Assembly: GCA_012295275.1 (NCBI GenBank) | Contig: CM022668.1 | Span: forward strand, 12,555,522-12,619,521 | Direction: 5' to 3' | DNA length: 64,000 nucleotides | Source: Chrysomallon squamiferum | Lineage: Eukaryota > Mollusca > Gastropoda > Neomphalida > Peltospiridae | Shown: piece after piece, positions 1 to 12,114 of the stretch | Position numbering within the stretch: the stretch's first letter is position 1 | Layout: each line of letters opens with the position of its first letter | Translations under genes and position numbers: made by a program | Notes under the pieces: generated by a model | Database searches by the model: none | Seen by the model: only the letters and a program-made list of their open reading frames with translations | What the model was told of the DNA's origin: nothing

Positions 1-185
1 CATTTATATATTATATTAATTCACAAAACCATCAACTTTAATAATACGATTTATATAAATATCTTGTGCCATGTTGCAATGTTGATGTTAATCACGTGGT
101 ATGTAATGCATTGCTTGGTGTCGGTTCTCATGCTTTACTTTATATTGCTGTGGCATTCCAGGTACACCTGAGGTATTCTCACCTG

Positions 186-609
186 TTACACTTACACCAG
201 GTAAATTTTTCTTTTACCATAACAAGCATTTATCACATTATTTTCATTTTATTTTATTTTTTTTTATTTTTTACCTGTGGGATAGCTTTTATGTGTATCT
301 ATCTATTATGTTAGTGAATTTTCTATTATCTGTATTGACTTTTTTTTTTTTTAAATTACTTACCTGTTATACTGATTCCAGGTAAATCTTTCTTGTAAAG
401 GTTTTATCACATTATTCTTACCTTCATTTTATTTAATTTTTTACCTGTTGGACTGCTTTCATTTATATCTGTCTATCTATAGCTTTAGTGAATTTTCTGT
501 TGCCTATATTGATCTTTTATTTTTTTATTACTTAACTGTTAGACTTACTCCAGATAAATCTTTCTTTTATCCTAATGTGTGTGTATGCACAGACACACAC
601 ACATACATG

Positions 610-640
<31 letters not shown>

Positions 641-700
641 TTTTCTGCAATATTTTTATTTTTGATTACTTACCTATTGGATTAATTTCAGGTAAATCTT
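186..700. repeat. Degenerate tandem repeat, ~140-180 bp units, with CCAG|GTAAATC cores
   Basis: About four diverged units are recognised by a shared core near 200, 380, 560 and 690: 'acttacctgttrkactkattcCAGGTAAATCTTTC', followed by T-rich sequence and 'gctttcatttatatctgtctatct'. The core joins an acceptor-like TTCCAG to a donor-like GTAAAT. The last unit contains a (CA)n tract at 590-637. It lies in what is probably a MYLK intron. No coding signal is seen. Confidence 0.6.
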
Positions 701-1328
701 TGTTTTGCATTATCAAACATTTTTTTTTTTAATTATTTTTTCTTTCTTTTACGTTTTTACATTTTTTTATTATTATTATTTTTTTTTTTATAAATAATTT
801 ATCTGTCTTGCTGTCTGTCTCATGTGTACTGTTTATGGTGATTTAGTATAAATTTATTTTGCATTTCTTACTTGTCAGTGCTGTATATCAATCATATATT
901 ATTACCAGATGGTATTAGGTTTCTAGTCATAAAAATCCACACAAAGAAAAACATTGATCAGCTGTCAATACATGAGAATATTCACGTTCTTTGAAAATGA
1001 TATAATGTTCAGCTATTAACATAAAACAAAAAAACAAAACACCCAAAATCCCAAAATTTAAAATTGTGTAGGATCTTTTTTTATGATTGTAGTAATGTTT
1101 TGTTTAAATTTTTTATCATATATGTAGCGTTTTATTTTTATAGTTTTTAATAATTTATATAATTTTTTTAATTTGTAATATATATATATATATATACACA
1201 TACACACAAACATATATATATACACTCAGACATACACACAAACATATATACATGTACTTACCTAAACAGATAGAAAGAGAGACACATATTATATTTTTAT
1301 TTTTATTTTTAGCATTTTCTGTTTTCTT

Positions 1329-1402
1329 TCTCTCTCTCTCTCTCTTTCTCTCTCTCCCTCCCTCCCTCTCTCTCTCCCTCACTCTCTCTCTCTCTCTGTC
1401 TT

Positions 1403-1453
<51 letters not shown>

Positions 1454-1490
1454 TATCCCTCATTCTCTTATTTTTTTCTCTCTCTCTGAT
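1329..1490. repeat. (CT)n microsatellite with CCCT interruptions
   Basis: Long pyrimidine-only tract on the + strand, interrupted by CCCT, CACT and CTGT. The rest of 700-2350 is AT-rich with a (CATA)n tract at about 1966-2003; no exon could be supported there. Confidence 0.9.
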
Positions 1491-2350
1491 ATCTTTTTAT
1501 TCTAGTCCCTTCTTTTGATTTTCTTTTGAAGACAAAAAAAAGAAATTTGTACTTACCTAAACAGATATCACAGAGTTCATTTTTTATAATTCTGCCCTCT
1601 TATTTCCTTTAATGACTTTTTTTTTTTCTTCTTCTAAAAGCAGTGTTATGCATTTTTCTCTTTGTGTTTAAAACTTTTAATGTCAGGGACATTAAAGACA
1701 CATGCCATTATTTTCTTTCTTTACATTAAGGCTGTTCTTTATTTATGTAAATTTAAAATGTTACTGGAGAAAAGGGTGGAGCTTTAAGATTTATATGTCT
1801 GCCGATATTGAAAATATCTCCCAGTAATTAATTTTTTTTTTTTTACAAGCATGCACACATACATGCATAGATGCAAACATATATCTGTATATCTACACTA
1901 ATAATATCGCCCGAAATTTAAAAAAAATAAATAAAAGATTTTCCGAAAACTACTATTATGAGCACATACATACATACATACATACATACATACATACATA
2001 CATAAACACATATTATATAAATATCAAACATAAATACATACTATACATAAACATGCTGACATACACATTATGATACATTTTCACACACAAATGCATGCTT
2101 GCACATGTGCATATGCTGTACTAACAAACATTTGTAATGTGTGAAATATAGTTTTAGTCATTTCAGTAATTGAAAATATTCATAAATGTGATTTTATGTT
2201 CTTTCTTTGATAAATATGTAAATAAAATATAACATACGAGAGGAGAGGCTGAATGTATGCAATCTGTGTGCCTGTGTGTGAGTGTATGAGTTTGTGTGCA
2301 AGAATGTAATATATAGCTGATTAGATGCTTTTTTAAAATCTGTTTTGAAT

Positions 2351-2405
2351 CTCTATCTCTCTCTTTCTCTGTCTTTCTCTCTGTCTCTCTCTCTCTCTCT
2401 CTGTC

Positions 2406-2486
<81 letters not shown>
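2351..2486. repeat. (CT)n microsatellite forming the polypyrimidine tract of a MYLK exon
   Basis: Nearly pure CT dinucleotides with a few CTGT variants run to within about 10 bases of the acceptor CACAAG at 2491-2496. The tract therefore serves as the polypyrimidine tract of the first MYLK exon in the window. Confidence 0.9.
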
Positions 2487-2487
<1 letters not shown>

Positions 2488-2496
2488 TTTCACAAG

Positions 2497-3601
2497 GTAA
2501 TTTTATAAACATGGTTGTTTTAGAAGATGAACTGCCCTTTGAACCTCACGAAGTGAAAATATCACCATCTCGTGTTTTTGAGGATGAATATGACCTGATG
2601 CATGAAGTGGGAAGGTACTGAAATAGCTTCAGTTGAATACTGGTTACTTACACACACACGCATGCACACACATATGTTCACATTTTGTTCCATCAGTTGA
2701 AAGATTAAAATATATTATTATTTCTTTTTTTTTTACAGACCTGTTTAAATTATGTATTTAATAACACCATCACTTTTGTACATAAAACTAAAAAAAAATT
2801 GGACTTCATGAAAAGTATCAGTATGACTCATTTTGGCAGACAGGGTCATATAATATTAACATATTATTAACATTAGGCGTTAGGCAATTATATAATCTCA
2901 AAAGATATTACTGATATACCCTTTACAATTCTGAGACTTTATTTCTTCCAGAGGTAAATTTGGGAATGTGTACCAATGCAAAGTCAAGGAGACTGGCAAA
3001 ATCTGGGCTGCCAAAATTGTTCGATGCCGCGAGAAAGATAAGGAAAATGTGCGGCATGAAATTGAGATAATGAATGCACTGGCTCACCCCAAGCTCCTGC
3101 TTTTATGGGATGCCTTCGAGGCTCCCCGTAAAATGGTTCTAGTGATGGAGTAGTAAGTATTTGAAGACAATATTATAACTGTTATTGGTTAGTTTTAATA
3201 TTCTGTTGTCATGCAAAGAATGGATGGATGGATGGAGGAAGGGATAGATGGGTAACAGAATAGACAGATGGATTAATAAATGGAATGATGGATGGATGGA
3301 TGGACAAATAGAGTGATGGATGGAAGGCTGGATGAATGAAGAAATGAATGATTTAAAGAACAAATTACAGAACAAAACTGTTATTAATTAAGGAAATAAT
3401 GACAACAGTTTATTTTATAAATCTATTTAATTGATGCAGAACAATATATAAACCTTTATAAAGATGTGAAATGTAATCAGAATCTTTACAATATATGTAT
3501 ATATATATATAGGCACACACACACATACAGATATATGTATGTATGTATGTATGTACATGTATGTATTCATATTTGCATGTGTGTGTGTGTGTGTGTGTGG
3601 G

Positions 3602-3633
<32 letters not shown>

Positions 3634-5290
3634 CAAACACACATTATGTGCACTCACATGCACTCACAAACACACATATATATAGTCAAAAATGCATATA
3701 TACATGCATACATATATATATATATATCTACAGAGAGAGAGACAAATATGTATATACATACATACACACTCACACACACACACACACACACACACAGACA
3801 TATAGAGAGAGAGAGAGAGAGAGAGAAAGAGACAGACAGACAGACAGACATTTTTATTAAAATACTGATGCTTTTCACAGTATTGGAGGTGGAGAATTAT
3901 TCGAGCGTGTCAGCAGCGACGACTTCTGTCTAACCGAGCGCGACTGCATCCACTTCATGCGACAGATCTGCAGCGGCGTTGCATACATGCACACCAAGGG
4001 CATCATCCACCTTGACCTCAAACCGGAGAACATCCTCTGCATAGCCGAAGACAGCAACCTCATCAAGATCATTGACTTCGGCTTGGCCCGTCACTTCAAT
4101 GAAGGGGAGAGCGTCAAGGCGATGTTTGGAACACCGGAGTTTGTTGCCCCTGAAGTTGTCAATTACGATGAGATTAATTTCGCGACTGATATGTGGAGTC
4201 TGGGAGTCATTTGTTACGTCTTGTAAGTTTATAATTATATTTGTATTTTAGTGTAAAGGGTTGAAGTATATAATTATATTTGTATTTTAGTGTAAAGGGT
4301 TGAAGTTTATAATTATATTTATATTTTAGTGTAAAGGGTTGGAGTTTATAATTATATTTGTATTTTAGTGTAAAGGGTTGGAGTTTATAATTATATTTAT
4401 ATTTAAGTAAAAAGGTTGAAGTTTATAATTATATTTATATTTCTGTACAAAGGGTTGAAGTTTATAATTATATTTATATTTAAGTGAAAAGGGTTGAAGT
4501 TTATAATTATATTTATATTTAAGTAAAAAGGTTGAAGTTTATAATTATGTTTATATTTAAGTGAAAAGGATTGAAGTTTATAATTATTTCAGTGTAAAGG
4601 GTTGGAGTATATAATTATATTTGTATTTGAGTGTAAAGGGTTGGAGTTTATAATTATATTTGTATTTTAGTGTAAAGGGTTGGAGTTTATAATATTATAT
4701 TTATGTTTCATAGCACATAAATCTGTGCATGATGCTTGCTCAAAGTTCACTAATTGCATATTCTGTCCAGGTTCTATATTACCTCATTGTGTTTACAGAT
4801 TATCTGGGTTGTCTCCCTTCATGGGTGACAATGATGCAGAAACACTGTCAAATGTTACCTGTGGAGAATTTGATTTTGATGATGAAGCATTTGACGATAT
4901 TTCTGAGAATGCAAAAGATTTTATTCAGCGTTTGCTTGTTAAAGAAAAAAGGTAAGTAGATATTTTTTTAGAAAAGTGACATTTATTTTAACGAAATGAA
5001 ATGAAAATTCAGATAAATATATTATTTACATTCATTATAGTTGATGTTTATTTCAGAAAACAGATTTATTTTTACAAAGTAAATGTTAAAAAATAATAAT
5101 ACACCTGTATTTTTAAATAATTAATACCTGTATTAGTTAAAACAATATTAAAGAACATTAAAAACACACATTGAAATATATGAAATATTAAATAACATTT
5201 TATGACATTTTTTTCAAAATTAATATAAATAACAAAGATTTTATTTTAGAAAATTAAAGACAGTTCAATAACATCAAAAACTTGCTGTCA

Positions 5291-5338
<48 letters not shown>

Positions 5339-6631
5339 CACACCTGGTATTAATTACAGGTAAATTTTATTTCAGAAAGCGAATGACAATTCAGGACTGT
5401 CAGAGACACACCTGGCTGACTCAAGATGAGCGCCGAGTCCGATTGAAAAGACTCAACACGGAAAAACTTAAACGATTCATGGCCCGTAGAAAGTGGCAGG
5501 TATAAATTAAATAAATAGTTTACCTTTACCTGTAGCATACACAGCTTATATATATATATGACATAGTGATTTTGTTGCAGGTTTAAATTAAATAAATCTA
5601 TTACCTTTACCTGTAGCATTACACAGCTTATTATACACTTATATATATATATATGTTGTAGTGATTTTATTGCAGGTTTAAATTAAATAAATGTATTACC
5701 TTTACCTGTAGCATAAAAAGCTTATTATACACACACACATATATATATATGTGTCATAGTGATTTTATTGCAGGTTTAAATTAAATAAATATATTACCTT
5801 TACCTGTAGCATACAGAGCTTATTATACATACATAGTGATTTTATTGCAGGTATAAATTAAATAAATATATTACCTTTACCTATAGCATAAAAAGCTTAT
5901 TATACATACATAGTGATTTTATTGCAGGTATAAATTAAATAAATTTATTACCTTTACCTATAGCATAAACAGCTTATTATCCATATATATGTATATATAT
6001 ATCACAGTGATTTTATTGCAGATGTGGATAGTTAAACATATTTCAGAATTCATTTTAATTAATATCAAAGAATATAATAACCAATCAAATATTTTTTTCT
6101 GATAAAATATTTCATAAATTAATTTCATTAAAGGATATAATATGATGTAAGTATTAATGGAAATATTTCATTTTTTTTTTTTTTGAGAAATTATCATTAT
6201 TATTAAAGATTTTATTCTGTGATGTATTTTATAAATTATTTAAATCAGTGAAAGACATATTTTTCTACATATTTTATAAAATATATACTTAAAGGTTTTA
6301 ATATTCTTTATTATTTTTATAAACTATTTAAATAGGATATTATATTCCATTACATGTTTTATAAATTATTTAAATCTTTAAAATTTATAATATCCTGCAT
6401 TTTATAAATTATTTAAATTAAAGTAATAACCTGAAATAGGAAAACAGTAGGTAACACAGGCAAGATACAGGTGTGTTGGGTTGCCAGGTAGGTTACAGGT
6501 GTGTTGGGTAACTAGGTGAGTGGGCAGGTGAAAAGGCTTTAATTAGGCAAGCTGGTGACGGTAAACTGCTTCTCTGCTTTGATCCTTTTTCAGTGTCATG
6601 TTTGAAAAACCAATTTATAAAATATTTTCTA

Positions 6632-6662
<31 letters not shown>

Positions 6663-9587
6663 AATAGTAACGAAGTAAGTAAATAAAAGTAATAAATTAA
6701 TAAATAAGTAAATAAAATAGTAACAAAGTAAGTAAATAAAAGTAATAAATTAATAAATAAATAAATAACATAGTAACGAAGTAAGTAAATAAAAGTAATA
6801 AATTAATAAATAAATAAATAAAATAGTAACTAAGTAAGTAAATAAATAAATAAATAAAATAAAATAGTAAGTAAATAAGTAAGTAAATAAATAAAAGTAA
6901 TAAATTAATAATTAAATAATAAGTAAATTCATTTACTGTATAATAAACTAGATTTCAAAAATAAATAAAAAATAAAATAGTAATATAATAAATAAATGTA
7001 ATATATTAATAAATAAATACAAAGTGCTAAATGAAGAGTATTTAATTTACTATATAATAAACTAGTTTCTACGAATAATAAATAAATAAATAATTAATTG
7101 AAGTAATAGTCATAAAATTACAAATTAATTAATAAATGGAGATAATACTAGTGGTAAAGTTCACTACAATTCACTACTTTGTAATAAACTAGATTTCTAC
7201 AAATAATAATAACAACAACAACAACAACAACAACAATAATATAATAATAATAATAATAAATAAATATTAATACTAAATAATTATAATGATAACAATGATG
7301 ATATTATAATAATAATAATAATAATAATAACAGATAAATACAGATAGATAATTAAAAAATAAAATAGTAAATATATACAGATATATAAAGTGATTCAATT
7401 CAGTGCAGTTCAGTATTTATGAATAAAATAAAATAAAACCCAAGTAAAATAAAACAAATACAAACAATTTAAAATTAATTAATTTAAAATTAAAATATAG
7501 CTGTTGATTTAAGCAAATTTAATTTGAAAAAGATTATCATTATTAAAACACTTTACTGTTAAAATTAAATAATGACACAACAAAAATATATACATTTTAA
7601 ACAGCTTGTGTACTTAGAAATATGTAAACATTAATAAATACACAAAAATTATATTTGTATTAAAAGTCCTTATTAGCACGTTTGATTTTTGAGAAATAAT
7701 ACATTTAAATAATTAAATATATACTTCAAATATTCTCCTTTACCCCTCAAATATTACTGTTAAAAATATATGCATTTTCTGATTACCTCCCTTTATCTTA
7801 AACTTTGAATATATATATCTCTGATATTTCTGAGTTGTATTTAAAGTGTACCTGTATGTCATGAACAATTAGCTTACAAATGTGTTACTGAGCACAAACC
7901 TTTGATAATAATAAAGTAACAGTCTTTCTAAGACACATGGAAGTAACAATTTTCCTTTGTAATATGACATCAGTTTGTGCACAGACATGTAAAAAATGCC
8001 TGGCAGACTGAGTAAATTTTATGACAGAAATTAATACATTCAGTCTGTCAGCATTTTTTTTTATTTCTGTGTAACAAAAAGATGTTAATAACTTTGGAAA
8101 AATGTAGCCTCATTCATTTGTGTCTTAGATATTTTATTGTCAACCTTCATTATTAGAAAAGATTGGTTGTCAAAAATTAAAACATTAAGAAGTGTATAAA
8201 TTGTCAACCTTCATTATTAGAAAAGATTGGTTGTCCAAAAATAAAACATTAAGAAGAATATAAATAGTCAAGCTTCATTATTACAAAAGATTGGTTGTCT
8301 TAAATAAAACATTACGAAGTACATAGACTGACACACTTCATTATTAGAAAAGATCGGTTGTCAAAAAATAAAAAAATAAGAAGTATAAAAATTGTCAACC
8401 TTCGTTATTAGAAAAGATTGGTTGTCAAAAAATAAACAACTTTAAGAAGTATATAAATTGTCAACCTTCATTATTAGAAAAGATTGGTTGTCAAAAAATA
8501 AACAACATCAAGAAGTATATAAATTGTCACACTTCATTATTAAAAAAGATTGGTTGTCTTAAAATAAAACATTACAAAGTATATAAATTGTCAAGCTTCA
8601 TTATTAGAAAAGATTGGTTGTCAAAAATTTCGGCTGTCTGTTCATGCCAGTAGTACAGGTGCATTTTAAATCCTTACTGTCCCATTCTGACTACCTTGGT
8701 TTGTTGTTTGGCCCATGCAGTGCATGCTTGCTTTTTCCATTGTGCAGAAAACTGGTACTGCAATACGAGCGCTGGGCCGCATGGCATCGTTGCAACGCTT
8801 GTTAAGTTCCAACCCCAGCAGCAGCAGTGGCAACACCGCCTCTTGTAGTTCGACTGGGAGTAACAGCGCAAGCACTGGTTCCCTCTCAAGTCTCAACCCG
8901 TTTTCATCTCCAATTAACAAGGTACACGAAGATGATGCCGACGCTTCAGAAAAGGCAAAGAGAAGGGAGATAACTCCAGGAAGCCCCAGCCCCAGACAGG
9001 GAAGGGAGATGACTGGGGAAGAAAAAGATGAAAATGTCTTCACCGAACAGTTCTCCAAATCGAGGAAGCCTACTCAGGTGTCACAAGAATTCGTTAGCAA
9101 AAGGGAGATAACCGGTAACGGGGACCATTTTTTCAAAGCGGTGCCAACGGAGAAAAATTCCCAAAGTGAGTCAGGTCATAGTTTAGACTGCACTGCCATT
9201 TCTGCCGCAGACAAATTGAATCCCACTGCTCAAAAAAACAATGGACACATCACAAACGGATTCGACACCAACTCGAAAAGTTCAGATTTGCGTCCAAAGT
9301 TTGTGAAGAAGATGGTCGACTGCCAGGCATTCAAAGGCGATGTCGTCAGGTTTGACATCAAGGTTGCTGGCAACCCGTGTCCCTCGATATCGTGGTATCA
9401 TGAAGATGAGGTGGTAGTCGAGGACCACAGACACATTGTTGAAATCGGTGGGTATGGGCAGTGGTCGCTGATTATTCGCAAAGTGACCGAGGATGACGAT
9501 GGAGAGTACACGGCGAAGGCTACTAATTCATGCGGGGAAATTTCCTGTTCTGCCGAGCTTATTATCTGCGGATCAGGAGCATTCTGA
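2497..9587 (+). CDS. MYLK: Myosin light chain kinase, smooth-muscle type; 5'-partial: kinase, calmodulin-binding and C-terminal Ig domains
   Basis: Ca2+/calmodulin-dependent Ser/Thr kinase that phosphorylates myosin regulatory light chain in the actomyosin cytoskeleton. Exons: 2497-2614, 2952-3152, 3881-4222, 4799-4951, 5376-5499, 8748-9587; all introns are GT-AG and all phases agree, giving 591 in-window residues. Seen: Gly loop GRGKFGNV across the first junction, WAAKIV lysine, catalytic HLDLKPEN, DFGLA, FGTPEFVAPE, then ARRKWQ joined over a 3.2-kb intron to KTGTAIRALGRM, the MLCK calmodulin-binding helix. A Ser/Asn-rich linker and a C-terminal I-set Ig (telokin-like) domain follow, stop at 9585-9587. 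The Ig domain has its Trp (ISWY) but lacks both usual cysteines (RFDIKV, YTAKATN). The first exon opens in mid-codon after an acceptor, so earlier Ig/Fn3 exons are expected upstream; the ATG at 2511 could start a short isoform but is more likely internal. Identity is near certain; paralogue assignment is inferred. Confidence 0.95.
3220..3850. repeat. GGAT-type tetranucleotide and compound TA/GT/CA/GA microsatellites
   Basis: Positions 3220-3345 hold degenerate ATGG/GGAT tetranucleotides. Positions 3490-3850 hold TA, GTAT, GT, TA, CA, GA and GACA runs in turn, ending about 20 bp before the next MYLK exon. Open frames on both strands here are low-complexity ([12 protein letters not shown]) and are not genes. 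Confidence 0.85.
4223..4705. repeat. 39-bp minisatellite starting at the MYLK exon donor
   Basis: About twelve units close to 'GTTTATAATTATATTTGTAT' + 'TTTAGTGTAAAGGGTTGGA'. The first unit is the splice donor itself: the exon ends at 4222 and GTAAGTTTATAATTATATTT begins the array. Later units carry GAAGTTTATAATT or GGAGTTTATAATT at the same place. Each unit also contains TTTTAG followed by TGTAAAG. Confidence 0.9.
5500..6021. repeat. ~75-100-bp minisatellite with acceptor-donor composite cores, starting at a MYLK donor
   Basis: About six units, beginning at the donor GTATAAATTAAATAAAT of the exon that ends at 5499. Each unit runs through TTACCTTTACCTRTAGCATA, AGCTTATTATAC, a short TA stretch and GTGATTTTATTGCAG, and then restarts with GTATAAATTAAATAAAT or GTTTAAATTAAATAAAT. 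The last unit ends TTTATTGCAG at 6021 and is followed by ATGTGG instead. Confidence 0.92.
6630..7375. repeat. AAAT-rich low-complexity tract with higher-order ~55-bp repeats, then CAA/AAT tracts
   Basis: The segment 'AAAATAGTAACGAAGTAAGT' + 'AAATAAAAGTAATAAATTAA' recurs about four times between 6657 and 6850, inside simple AAAT. CAA and AAT trinucleotide runs follow at 7206-7330. Intronic to MYLK. Confidence 0.75.
8136..8632. repeat. ~64-bp minisatellite upstream of the last MYLK exon
   Basis: About eight units of 'TTGTCAACCTTCATTATTAG' + 'AAAAGATTGGTTGTCAAAAA' + 'taaaacattaagaagtatataaa'. The array stops about 115 bp before the acceptor at 8747. It is distinct from the arrays nearer the 5' introns. 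Confidence 0.9.
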
Positions 9588-9639
9588 AGAGTTTTTTTGG
9601 GTTTTTTTTGGTAAATCATCCATGCATAAAAAGAAAAAT

Positions 9640-9866
9640 CGGCCAAGTGTGAATTTTGAAAAAAAAATCAATCGGAAGTTAGATGAAAATTGTGCAGATG
9701 TGAATTTAAGATCACTCGAGCATGAATTTTTAAGCCTTTTGAGCGGTTAAAGTGAAATTTGTTCAAGCAGGAATTGAAACTATTCCTTGCATGAATTGAA
9801 AATCCTCCGAGTGTGAATTGAAAATCGCCCAAGCGTGAACAGAAAACGTCATCCAAAAAGTGAAAT
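9640..9866. repeat. ~25-30-bp degenerate minisatellite in the probable MYLK 3' UTR
   Basis: About eight imperfect units of the type 'CGAGTGTGAATTGAAAATC', starting about 55 bp after the MYLK stop. The best-preserved units lie at 9770-9840. Being this close to the stop codon, they are probably transcribed as 3' UTR. Confidence 0.65.
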
Positions 9867-9920
9867 GAACAGTTGGTTTGGTTTTTGTTCATCCCACCGA
9901 ACATTTTCTAAACAGAATTA

Positions 9921-9951
<31 letters not shown>

Positions 9952-10237
9952 CCAAAAAAAGAAAAGAAATATCTCCAATATACTGACTTGCCAGTCGCCT
10001 GGTTTTTATTTTTACCCAATCATGATGCAAATTTTTATTGGTGCTTTGTACTTATGTCTAGGGAGATTAATCAAAATTTTGTATGTGTTCTCTTCCTTAT
10101 TATTTTTTCCTTTTTGCTATAATATTTACCTTTTTTTTTTTTAAAGATTTGTCACAATGTACATAAAGTAGAACTGAAACAGTTTTACTATATATTTAAT
10201 TCTTTACGTTTTTAAATAACATATTTATTATTATTAC

Positions 10238-10279
<42 letters not shown>

Positions 10280-11818
10280 CATCATTATTATTATTATTAC
10301 TATTATTATTATAAGTATTTTTATGGTTTCACTATAGTGAGCTTTTAATATTTATGTATTGATATGTTTTTTGTTGCAGTTTTATTTTGTTTATCAAATG
10401 AAAATGAATTGATTTACAATTTTATGTTGTTCCCATTTTGTATTATTTCTGCAAATGCTCACCATGTAATATATTGCCATATTTTATAGGAGCCATTTTT
10501 TATTCTGTCAAAAATTGTAGGAGCTATTTTTGTTCAGTTACTGATTGTAGGATCCTTTTTTATTCTGTCAGCTATGTAAGAACCATTTTGTATTCAGTTA
10601 AAAATTACAGAAACCGTTTTAAAATTCCAGATTTTTCAGTTTATCCAAAATTGATTTTAATTTAACTCCTACAATTACAATTAAAAAGGCAAATCAATTT
10701 AATTATTATTTATGTATAAAAAAAAAAAGGTGAAAACCATCTTATACAGTTCTTTTATTTATTGTTCTTTTTTTTTTTTTTATTTTATTTTACTACAAAT
10801 TGCAGGTAAAAAAAAAAATTAAATAAAAAATTAAATAAAGTTTTAAATTATTAAAAAAACAAAAACAATATGCATATTTTAGAGAATAAAAAGATGGTGA
10901 AACTGTTTCTTGTAGGTGATTTTCTTGTACAGTGTATGTTTTTAATGTTTTCTGTGAAACACTCCCAAAATTTAAACTTTTTTCAGTGGATGGGACCCTT
11001 TTGAATCTTTTTCTCATCTGGTGATCTATCTTCAGATTTGAGTCTTTGGAAAAATTACGGTTAAAGGCATCTGACTCATTATATGTTGTTTTTTTTAAGG
11101 AATTTGAGTCATGAGTTTTTTTTTTTTTTTGTCTTCTGATTCTCTTGAAGAGTCACTTTTAAATGATTCTGAAGACAAATTAAAGAAAATGTTTGAGACA
11201 AAAAAAGGCTCCCTCTCATTGATTTTTCGTGACCCTCATTTCAGCCCTGATGGGTGTTTCAAGCAAAACATTGAACTAGAATAAAACAAAACACAGTGTT
11301 AACCCACAACTTGTTTATATCCTGACATCAACTGCAATCTGAGTATTGTCAGTTGTAATATTCTTTTTTTTTTTTTTATTTTGATGGGTTTTTTTTTTTA
11401 ATTATATGAAATAACTGAGGTTAAATATTTTGCATGAAGATCTGTATCTGTAGATAGGCAGAAAATTTAATTTTTATGTTCATATTTTAAAATTTCTATT
11501 TTGTTTTTTGTTTTTTTTTCTTTTATATTTTGCTTCATTGGTATTTTTTTAATGTTATTTCTGTAATAATTATGCATAATAATGATGTAAATTTGTTGGA
11601 GACGTGCAGAATAACAACAATGGAATTTGAATAAGATCATGTATGAAGATACCATGTTTATATCCTCCGTGATATAACTTGTGTATATCATCTGTGATAT
11701 AACATGATATGTTAATCAGATTTGTTAAGTGTGATATTTAATATAAATTATTACACAGATAATTTCATTATCTTTAAATATAAAAAAAAAAGGTTTCTTT
11801 TAACTTAATTTTCTTACT

Positions 11819-11856
<38 letters not shown>

Positions 11857-12049
11857 TTTTAATTTTTAATTTTATATACATATAATATTATATTTTGTCC
11901 AGATTGTCACTTTAGAAATGAACATACACTGTACAGAAACGATAATAAATTTATATTTAACACCAAATCTGTTTTGTTGTTTTATATACCAACAGTATAG
12001 TGATATAAATATTTACCAACAGAGTTATTTCCCTTCTTCATTTCAAATT

Positions 12050-12114
<65 letters not shown>

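Noticed and set aside
3410-3933. Overlapping frames up to 155 codons on both strands
   Set aside because: Made of TA, GT, CA and GA dinucleotide repeats; the only real coding part is the MYLK exon from 3881 in another frame.
5350-5619. 89-codon frame on the - strand
   Set aside because: Antisense to a MYLK exon and to the junction-anchored repeat; its residues repeat with the DNA unit.
8136-8632. Regular ~64-bp repeats that look array-like
   Set aside because: Direct tandem units without distinct spacers, in a metazoan intron; a minisatellite, not a CRISPR array.
8666-9058. - strand frame of 130 codons
   Set aside because: Antisense to the MYLK linker exon; the + strand frame has clear family similarity.
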